Shown here piece by piece: positions 12,291-18,071 of a stretch of 18,071 nt of DNA. The notes below the pieces were generated by a model. That model was not told the DNA's origin. It worked only from the letters and a program-made list of their open reading frames with translations, and did no database searches. The first letter of the stretch is position 1. Each line of letters opens with the position of its first letter. The translations under genes and the position numbers were made by a program. Location: NCBI GenBank assembly GCA_902158745.1, contig CABGHH010000015.1:1-18071 (forward strand), written 5' to 3'. Origin of the DNA: Candidatus Methanolliviera sp. GoM_asphalt (GTDB taxonomy: Archaea > Halobacteriota > Methanoliparia > Methanoliparales > Methanoliparaceae).

Positions 12291-12464
12291 CCATTCGATT
12301 TTCAAGAAGTCGTTTCGGTTATTTAAGAAGAGAAAAGTATAAATAGGGGGGCTTGCATACTAATCCCAACAATGACGTTTCCAATATTTAAATCTATCTA
12401 TTGACTCCTCTTTTTAACACAAATATTTTAAAACCTTGTATCCATTCAGCTTTTGGGGATTGGG

Positions 12465-12587
12465 ATGCAAAGTAAAAGAAGAAGATCGAAAGACCTCTTT
12501 AAACAGTTCATCAAATTGTTCAAAAAGATAGACGTGGAAGGAATAGCAGAAAAGACGGAAATAGATGGATTCTCAAAGAAAAGATGA
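12465..12587 (+). CDS. N-terminal frame of an IS4-family transposase (40 aa)
   Basis: The frame opens at ATG 12465 with a very basic start (MQSKRRRSKDLFKQFIKLF) and stops at TGA 12585-12587. Its ATG/TGA junction overlaps the next frame by the classic ATGA, one base back (-1). The basic, helical character fits the N-terminal DNA-binding part of an IS4-type transposase. It therefore is most likely the front end of the transposase that follows, separated by a -1 frameshift near AAAGAAAAG (12575-12583), either programmed or a mutation. Confidence 0.55.
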   Translation: MQSKRRRSKDLFKQFIKLFKKIDVEGIAEKTEIDGFSKKR

Positions 12588-13567
12588 GAGAACATCTATT
12601 GATCATGCTCTGGCACGTTATAGGAGACTGCATAACCCTGACGGAGTTATCCGATTCACTAAAAGGGATTCTATCAGAGAGATATAAGTTGATTGAGATC
12701 AGCAAATCACAACTATCAAAGGTGAATAAGAATAGGGATTACAGGGCATTCGTATGGGCATTTTATGAATTGATCGATCTCATATGGAGAGATCGGAAAC
12801 ATTGGAGAATGAAACGGGATCTAAAAGTTCTTGGAATAGACTCGACGTTCATCGTCTGGAAATCTAAATATTCCAAGTTCGGGTATTGCGGGTTAACGGG
12901 AGAGACAGAGGAAGGGATAAAGATCCATACGTCTGCCATATTGGAACCATTGACGATTCCTCTCACCGTTATGGTTACACCTGGAGATGTACACGATTCA
13001 TTGGAATTCGATGACCTCTTAGAAGATTCAAACGTATTTATCGATCTGCGTGACGTCGTTTTGGTATTTGACAAGGGATATTGGAAATTAAATAGGTTTA
13101 AGGAGTTGGGCGAGAAAGGATACAGGTTTATCACGCCGATGAAGATCAATACGAAGTATGAAGTTCTATCTAAAAAAATCGAGGGAAAAATATCAGATGA
13201 GACGATCAAGCTATCGAACGGCTCGATATTTAGATCGGTGACATTTTATACGGATGAAGGTACTGAGAGATACCTCACGAATTTAGATCTTCCACCGGAG
13301 GAAATAAAAGAGATCTACGGAATGAGATGGTCGATAGAGATATTTTTCAGGGAGATAAAGTCATATTTAAAGATCGAGAGGTTTATCGGGAAGAATCTGA
13401 ACGCCGTCTTGATCCAGATCTTCTCCACCTTAATTGCTTACGTCCTGATCGCGTTGCTCAAAGCGTTTTACAAGATGGGCATCTTGGAGATAAAGAGGAG
13501 ATTGAAATATGGCGTAGATCCTTATCACGTATCCATCCCGATTGCTTATTCATCCTCTGATATCTAA
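12584..13567 (+). CDS. IS4-family DDE transposase, main frame
   Basis: The 327-residue frame carries a complete catalytic set: Asp86 in LGIDSTFIVW, Asp163 in VFDKGYWKLN, and Glu252 within the IS4 signature Y245-x2-R248-x3-E252-x6-K259 (IYGMRWSIEIFFREIK). The enzyme cuts and rejoins insertion-sequence ends. The first 75 residues (HVIGDCITLTEL..SKSQLSKVNKNRDYRAFVW) look like an internal continuation of the upstream basic frame, so the true protein is probably about 367 residues made by frameshift. The C-terminus after RRLKYG is short. I could not find matching terminal inverted repeats, so element limits are not given; an 8-base direct repeat TTGACTCC (12401, 13641) flanks it. Confidence 0.85.
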   Translation: MREHLLIMLWHVIGDCITLTELSDSLKGILSERYKLIEISKSQLSKVNKNRDYRAFVWAFYELIDLIWRDRKHWRMKRDLKVLGIDSTFIVWKSKYSKFGYCGLTGETEEGIKIHTSAILEPLTIPLTVMVTPGDVHDSLEFDDLLEDSNVFIDLRDVVLVFDKGYWKLNRFKELGEKGYRFITPMKINTKYEVLSKKIEGKISDETIKLSNGSIFRSVTFYTDEGTERYLTNLDLPPEEIKEIYGMRWSIEIFFREIKSYLKIERFIGKNLNAVLIQIFSTLIAYVLIALLKAFYKMGILEIKRRLKYGVDPYHVSIPIAYSSSDI

Positions 13568-13826
13568 CGAGCATTGAAGATCGTTTTTTATTTGTTCGAT
13601 CAAAGTAGCGTGGAGTATGGCAAAATAACGTCTATTCTATTTGACTCCGTAGAATTTTATAAATTTTTCTGCTCGGTGTCCAAGATCAGAATATTAAAAG
13701 GGTTTGAGAACGTTCAACCGCTAAAAAATTCGAAGAAGATCGATCAGTTAGCTATTTATATTGAAAACAGGAATGCTCCATAAACATTTAAATCCTCGTT
13801 GGAGGGAGATTAAAATTAAAAGGTTT

Positions 13827-15566
13827 ATGCTTTGTAACGAGGCGATTGCGAGAGGATCTCTTGAGGCGGGTCTAGATTTTGCCACCGGTTATCCTGGCAC
13901 GCCCTCTTCAGAGGTCATCGATACGTTGAGCACATACCACGATAGGAATTTTTACGTGGAGTGGTCCGTGAACGAGAAGGTGGCACTCGAAAATGCGATA
14001 GGTGCCTCGTGGTGCGGTTTGAGGTCTATATGTGTGATGAAGCACGTTGGGCTTAACGTCGCCGCGGATCCGTTCATGTCGTTGGCATATACAGGTGTGA
14101 AGGGCGGGCTCGTCGTCTTGAGTGCGGATGATCCTTTCCCTCATAGCTCCCAGAACGAACAGGACTCGAGAAGGTATGCCCACGCCGCTAAGATACCGTG
14201 TCTTGACCCTTCAACACCACAGGAGGCGAAAGATATGGTCAAGTATGCCTTTTGCCTCTCTGAAAGACACGAGATTCCTGTTATGTTGAGACCGACCACC
14301 AGGATATGCCATGCAAGATCGGATATAGAGATAGACGACATTCCGAAAGAAAGCAGGATTGGAAAGTTCGCGAAAGACCCGAAACGTTGGGTGCTGGTTC
14401 CTGCACACGCAAAGGAGTTGCACAAGAAGCTCAATAAGAAACAGGGGAAAATTATCGAGGATCTCTCTTCAACTCCGTTCAATTATTCTATGAATAGAGG
14501 GGAAACAGCAATCATATCAAGCGGAGTGGCAAGCGCTTATCTGCGTGAACTCATCCCTGATGGCGTCTCCTTCATGAAGATAGGTACATATCCGATAGAC
14601 CTTAGAAAACTCAAGGCATTCACGGAGAGACACAAAAAGATACTCGTTATAGAGGAGTTGGATCCTGTATTGGAAGAGGCCGTAAGAATGGTTTCCTCTT
14701 CTGAGATCATAGGCAAGATGACGGGAGACGTTCCGCTTGGAGGAGAGCTCAATCTCAATATCGTCCACGACATCCTCGAGAAGAATGGTATCTCACCGAA
14801 GATCAGATATGAAGAGAGGGATCCTGAGGAGGGGCTTCCTAAAAGACCTCCAAGCCTCTGCGCGGGTTGCATGCATCAACCAACGCTCTATGCGATAGAA
14901 GAGGTCTTCAAAGGTGATATATATCCCAGTGATATAGGGTGCTATACGCTGAGTGCACATGCCATTGACACCTGTCTATGTATGGGTTCATCTGTGAGCA
15001 TAGGGAGTGGTATCAGCCACTGCGAAGAGAGAAATGTGGTGGTGACGATAGGCGATTCCACCTTCATGCATACTGGAATTCCCGGATTGATCAACGCGGC
15101 ATATAACGACGCGAAGATGGTGCTCGTCATCCTCGATAACAGGACAACGGCAATGACCGGACATCAGCCCACTCCGGGTACGGGAGAGAACATAAGTGGT
15201 ACATGTAAAGAGCTATCTTTAGAGGCTATATGCAGGGCGTGCGGGGCCGATCTTGTAGAGACCGTCGATCCTTATGATTTTGTTGCGATGAAAGAAGCGC
15301 TTCACAGAGCTAAGGCGAAGCATGGCGTTCGAGTAATCATCGCAAGGCATCCGTGTGCCATAATCGAGAAGAAACGCAAAGGTGAAGAGATACCATTCGA
15401 GATCGACGTTAAAAGGTGCACCAAATGTGGAGATTGCCTGGATTACGGATGTCCTGCGATTGAACTTTACGACATCAAACCGATCATCAACGATCTCTGC
15501 AACGGTTGTGGCATCTGCTCGGTCTTATGTTCCTCCGGTGCAATTATCAGGAGGGAAGGAAGATGA
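13827..15566 (+). CDS. iorA: Indolepyruvate:ferredoxin oxidoreductase, alpha subunit
   Basis: This 579-residue subunit carries thiamine diphosphate and iron-sulphur clusters. In order it has NEAIARGSLEAG and GYPGTPSSEVID (pyrimidine-binding part), the SSQNEQDSRRYA segment, CAGCMHQPTLYA, the thiamine-diphosphate site GDSTFMHTGIPGLINAAYN, and two C-terminal ferredoxin motifs, CTKCGDC..CP and CNGCGICSVLC. The first ferredoxin motif has CLDYGCP spacing, as in other IorA proteins. With IorB it interconverts arylpyruvates and arylacetyl-CoA using ferredoxin. ATG 13827 is chosen because MLCNEAIARG matches the family start; TTG 13761 and ATG 13773 would add a basic tail that overlaps a likely TATA region (ATTTAAAT near 13786). 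Confidence 0.93.
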   Translation: MLCNEAIARGSLEAGLDFATGYPGTPSSEVIDTLSTYHDRNFYVEWSVNEKVALENAIGASWCGLRSICVMKHVGLNVAADPFMSLAYTGVKGGLVVLSADDPFPHSSQNEQDSRRYAHAAKIPCLDPSTPQEAKDMVKYAFCLSERHEIPVMLRPTTRICHARSDIEIDDIPKESRIGKFAKDPKRWVLVPAHAKELHKKLNKKQGKIIEDLSSTPFNYSMNRGETAIISSGVASAYLRELIPDGVSFMKIGTYPIDLRKLKAFTERHKKILVIEELDPVLEEAVRMVSSSEIIGKMTGDVPLGGELNLNIVHDILEKNGISPKIRYEERDPEEGLPKRPPSLCAGCMHQPTLYAIEEVFKGDIYPSDIGCYTLSAHAIDTCLCMGSSVSIGSGISHCEERNVVVTIGDSTFMHTGIPGLINAAYNDAKMVLVILDNRTTAMTGHQPTPGTGENISGTCKELSLEAICRACGADLVETVDPYDFVAMKEALHRAKAKHGVRVIIARHPCAIIEKKRKGEEIPFEIDVKRCTKCGDCLDYGCPAIELYDIKPIINDLCNGCGICSVLCSSGAIIRREGR

Positions 15567-16141
15567 GCTTTGATCTTGTAATCGTGGGTGTCGGCGGCCA
15601 GGGCACGATACTCTCGGCGAGGATCATTGGAGAGGCGTGCATCATCGAAGGGAGACACGTCATAAGTGCTGAGACACACGGGATGGCGCAGAGAGGCGGT
15701 TCCGTTGAGAATCACGTGCGGATAGATGGCAACTTGGGCCCACTGGTTCCGATCGGTGGCGCAGATATGCTGATCTCTCTGGAGCCACTGGAGGCAATCA
15801 GATATGGTCATTACCTCAAGAAAGATGGCATACTCATATCCAACACCGTGCCGATCGTTCCTCCGACTGTATATCGCGCTGGAACCCTCTATCCAGATAC
15901 GGATAGTTTATTACTCTCAAAATTTAATCACGCCAAGATCTGCAACGCAAATATCCTTGCAACGGAGGCTGGAAATGTGCTCGCCGCTAATATCGTGCTG
16001 ATCGGTCTGGCATCACCGCACCTTCCATTTGAGGAAGAGAATTTGATCGAAGGGATCAGGAGATCTGTTCCGCCAAAGACGATGGAGATAAATATGAGGG
16101 CATTTGAGTTGGGGAAGATACATAATGAAGAGATGTGTTGA
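15563..16141 (+). CDS. iorB: Indolepyruvate:ferredoxin oxidoreductase, beta subunit
   Basis: This 192-residue subunit belongs to the gamma-type domain of 2-oxoacid:ferredoxin oxidoreductases. It starts MSFDLVIVGVGGQGTILSAR and has AETHGMAQRGGSVENHVRI, the usual IorB fingerprint. The ATG overlaps the iorA stop (ATGA), with GGAGGG 8-13 bases upstream, so the two subunits are made together. A longer reading from 15506 would overlap the iorA ferredoxin motif and is rejected. The last residues are HNEEMC. Confidence 0.93.
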   Translation: MSFDLVIVGVGGQGTILSARIIGEACIIEGRHVISAETHGMAQRGGSVENHVRIDGNLGPLVPIGGADMLISLEPLEAIRYGHYLKKDGILISNTVPIVPPTVYRAGTLYPDTDSLLLSKFNHAKICNANILATEAGNVLAANIVLIGLASPHLPFEEENLIEGIRRSVPPKTMEINMRAFELGKIHNEEMC

Positions 16142-16164
16142 ATTGATGAGGGAGGAGCTGTTTG

Positions 16165-17466
16165 ATGGAATATTGGAACCCGCGAATGGAGAGAATCCCT
16201 GCTGATGAATTGAGGGATCTGCAATATAAACTGCTTAAGACGCTCGTATATAAACTCTATAATTTTTCGCCGTTTTATAGAAGAAGGTTGAAGAAGAGCG
16301 GAGTTTCACCTGATGATATACATAGCCTTAAGGACACTTCAACGCTCCCCTTCACACAAAAGACAGATCTGCGTGATAACTACCCGGACAAGATCTTCTG
16401 CGTGTCACAGTCAGATGTTGCGCGGTATCACGTATCGTCCGGAACGACGGGGAAGCCGACCGTCGTCGGATATACCGAGCACGATCTTAATCTATGGACA
16501 GAATCACTCGCAAGATCGCTCACCGCGTGTGGGCTTGGAAGGGGGGATATCATGCAGGTAAGTTATGGATATGGGCTCTTCACGGGCGGACTCGGACTGC
16601 ATTACGGGGCGGAAAGAATAGGGGCAAGCGTACTGCCGATGAGTACCGGAAACACAGAGAGACAGGTTGAGTTGATGCGAGACATGAAGGTCACTGCAAT
16701 TTCATGCACACCATCTTATCTTCTCCATATTGCAGAGACGGGCGAGAAGATGGGGATCAACATAAAGGATGACACCGATCTTAAGACAGGTATCCTCGGG
16801 GCTGAACCGTGGAGCGAGAGGATGAGGGATCGGATAGAGGAAGAACTCGGAATCGATGCTTATGATATATATGGCACGAGTGAACTTAGCGGGCCGATGT
16901 TTACAGAGTGTCAGGAGAAGAACGGTGCACATGTCTGGGGCGATCAGATGCTGATAGAGATAATCGATCCTGCGAGCGGCGAAGTTCTTGAGAACGAAGA
17001 GGATGGCGAATTGGTCGTCACCACATTACAGAAGGAGGCATTACCCCTTCTTAGATATAGAACAGGAGATCTAACGAAGATCTATGATGAAGTGTGTGCC
17101 TGCGGGAGAACACATCCGAGGATGGCCAGAATCAAAGGAAGGACAGACGACATGCTTATAATTCGTGGAATTAATGTCTTCCCATCGCAGGTCGAACATG
17201 TCCTCATGTCGATAGATGATGTGGGAAATCACTTCCAGATTGTGGTGGACCGCAAAGAGATGCTAGATAATATGCTCGTGATGGTCGAGGTGAACGAGAA
17301 CGCATTCAGCGATAAGATCAACGATCTGATGCTCTTAAAGGATCGTGTGGGCAATAAACTCCGTACTGTGTTGAATATCAGCGCAGAGGTGGAATTAATA
17401 GAGCCTGGCACGCTTCCTAGGTTCGAGGGAAAGGCAAAGAGGGTCATCGACAGGAGGACGTTGTGA
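16165..17466 (+). CDS. paaK: Phenylacetate-CoA ligase-type aryl-CoA ligase
   Basis: The 433-residue adenylate-forming enzyme joins an aryl acid such as phenylacetate or indoleacetate to CoA with ATP. Visible motifs are the phosphate loop SSGTTGKPT (91-99), YDIYGTSE (233-240), YRTGD (298-302) and CACGRTHPRMARIKGRTDD, which leads into the mobile C-terminal domain. Start is ATG 16165, 7 bases after GGAGGAG; the TTG one codon earlier is less likely. It follows iorB by 23 bases. Arylacetyl-CoA is the compound shared with IorAB, so the pair can turn aryl acids into arylpyruvates for Phe/Tyr/Trp synthesis, or release energy in the reverse direction. The exact acid cannot be told from sequence. Confidence 0.88.
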   Translation: MEYWNPRMERIPADELRDLQYKLLKTLVYKLYNFSPFYRRRLKKSGVSPDDIHSLKDTSTLPFTQKTDLRDNYPDKIFCVSQSDVARYHVSSGTTGKPTVVGYTEHDLNLWTESLARSLTACGLGRGDIMQVSYGYGLFTGGLGLHYGAERIGASVLPMSTGNTERQVELMRDMKVTAISCTPSYLLHIAETGEKMGINIKDDTDLKTGILGAEPWSERMRDRIEEELGIDAYDIYGTSELSGPMFTECQEKNGAHVWGDQMLIEIIDPASGEVLENEEDGELVVTTLQKEALPLLRYRTGDLTKIYDEVCACGRTHPRMARIKGRTDDMLIIRGINVFPSQVEHVLMSIDDVGNHFQIVVDRKEMLDNMLVMVEVNENAFSDKINDLMLLKDRVGNKLRTVLNISAEVELIEPGTLPRFEGKAKRVIDRRTL

Positions 17467-17481
17467 GAGGGGCGGATATGT

Positions 17482-17910
17482 ATGACTAACTATGCAATAA
17501 AGCAGATCTCCATATTCCTGGAGAACAAACCCGGAAGACTGGCAAAGGTGGCAGATGCAATGAACGAGGCAGAGATAAACATCCTTGCGCTCAGTATTGC
17601 GGAGGCGGGAGATTTCGGAGTGGTTCGCATGCTGGTTAACAAACCTGATGAAGCGTGCAAGAAACTTCATGAGAAAGGATTCACAGTTTCCCTGACCCGT
17701 GTACTCGGGATCAAGATGAAGGACGAGCCAGGGGGGTTGTATGAGATCGCAAAAATTCTCGGTGATTCGGACGTGAACATCGATTATGCTTATGCTTACT
17801 CGGGTACCTCGGGTGCTGTCTTCATTTTGAGGGTGAGCGATCTTGAGTTAGCAATCGAGAAGATCACGGAAAGAGGGGTAGAACTGATAGAAGATACGCT
17901 CTTTGAATGA
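17482..17910 (+). CDS. Double ACT-domain protein
   Basis: The 142-residue protein consists of two ACT domains: residues 5-70 (KQISIFLENKPGRLAKVADA, with the NKPGRL ligand-binding turn) and 72-142 (VLGIKMKDEPGGLYEIAKIL, with DEPGGL). ACT domains bind small ligands, usually amino acids, at subunit interfaces. Stand-alone double-ACT proteins are commonly found next to paaK and iorAB, where they are thought to sense aromatic amino acids or related compounds. It has no catalytic or DNA-binding part. It starts 15 bases after paaK and so belongs to the same operon. Confidence 0.88.
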   Translation: MTNYAIKQISIFLENKPGRLAKVADAMNEAEINILALSIAEAGDFGVVRMLVNKPDEACKKLHEKGFTVSLTRVLGIKMKDEPGGLYEIAKILGDSDVNIDYAYAYSGTSGAVFILRVSDLELAIEKITERGVELIEDTLFE

Positions 17911-17934
17911 TCGAAAGAGGGAAGATATACCTAA

Positions 17935-18071
17935 ATGATGAAATTTATGAAAAAATATTCTTTAGAAGAGATTTCTCAAATCATTAAGGGATACAAGCTA
18001 CTTGATCGTAATGGAGATCTGTCTTCTCTTTTGAAAAGCATATCATATTGTAATCAGTATACTTTAACTTA
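17935..18071 (+). CDS. 5' end of an unidentified gene (partial)
   Basis: ATG 17935 (or 17938 or 17947, all in frame) opens a frame that runs off the right edge without a stop, giving at least 45 residues. GAGGGAAG at 17916-17923 could be the SD. The start, KKYSLEEISQIIKGYKL, loosely recalls the N-terminal domain of LpxD-like acyltransferases, but too little is present to name it. It lies only 24 bases after the ACT gene and may extend that operon. Confidence 0.45.
   Translation, partial: MMKFMKKYSLEEISQIIKGYKLLDRNGDLSSLLKSISYCNQYTLT

Noticed and set aside
12354..12470. Imperfect inverted repeat TTGCAT..TCCCAA / TTGGGATGCAA upstream of the transposase
   Set aside because: Interrupted by five bases, with one arm overlapping the transposase start, and no partner at the other end of the element.
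12401..13648. TTGACTCC at 12401-12408 and 13641-13648 as target-site duplication of the IS element
   Set aside because: The bases just inside the two copies show no inverted repeats, and an 8-base match is expected fairly often in AT-rich flanks. Noted only as a possibility.
13574..13783. Open frame of 69 codons from a TTG between the transposase and iorA
   Set aside because: It starts with TTG, has no SD, is rich in Phe/Tyr/Ile/Lys as AT-rich DNA gives by chance, matches no family I know, and overlaps the upstream region of iorA.

Overview
The window reads as an archaeal chromosome segment, most likely a euryarchaeote of the methanogen/ANME/alkane-oxidiser sphere. That placement is inferred from gene content and style and was not checked against any database. 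The grounds are TATA-type promoter boxes, GGAGGTGA Shine-Dalgarno (SD) sequences, oligo-T ends, an amtB-glnK pair, a class I glutamine synthetase, indolepyruvate:ferredoxin oxidoreductase, and a MarR-like winged-helix protein. Base composition is moderate and AT-rich between genes.

Left block (1-4900) is mostly core nitrogen assimilation. It holds the 3' end of an unknown gene, a small HExxH protein, an SCP2-fold protein with its own promoter and a palindrome beside the TATA box, and amtB-glnK on the minus strand. glnA diverges from amtB across a regulatory gap carrying a perfect 20-bp tandem repeat and a 7-3-7 palindrome. Downstream lies a decayed fragment of a homocitrate/isopropylmalate-synthase-type gene (5' truncation, internal deletion, amber stop).

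Centre (4905-12260) is accessory and is the most interesting part. It contains seven intact genes, plus one frameshifted gene, for leaderless, anionic, amphipathic or hydrophobic peptides of 19-46 residues, most behind near-perfect SD sequences. Four of these (5703, 5878, 7929 frameshifted, 8279) form one paralogous family starting MALE/MVLAE. The other four (5458, 7417, 7566, 7708) are unlike each other. A double-GNAT-fold protein sits in the middle of the array. The last peptide gene runs 27 nt ahead of a complete MacA-MacB-type exporter (adaptor, ATPase, FtsX-like permease). A winged-helix regulator is convergent with the exporter. The layout resembles staphylococcal phenol-soluble modulins or multi-peptide leaderless bacteriocins with a dedicated ABC exporter. 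I know of no described archaeal equivalent, so this is my candidate for an undescribed system; the function is inferred.

Right block (12260-18071) starts with an IS4-family transposase in two overlapping frames. It continues with a tight operon iorA-iorB-(aryl-CoA ligase)-(double ACT protein), probably for interconversion of aryl acids and aromatic amino acids. The 5' end of another gene runs off the right edge. No rRNA, tRNA or CRISPR array was seen.
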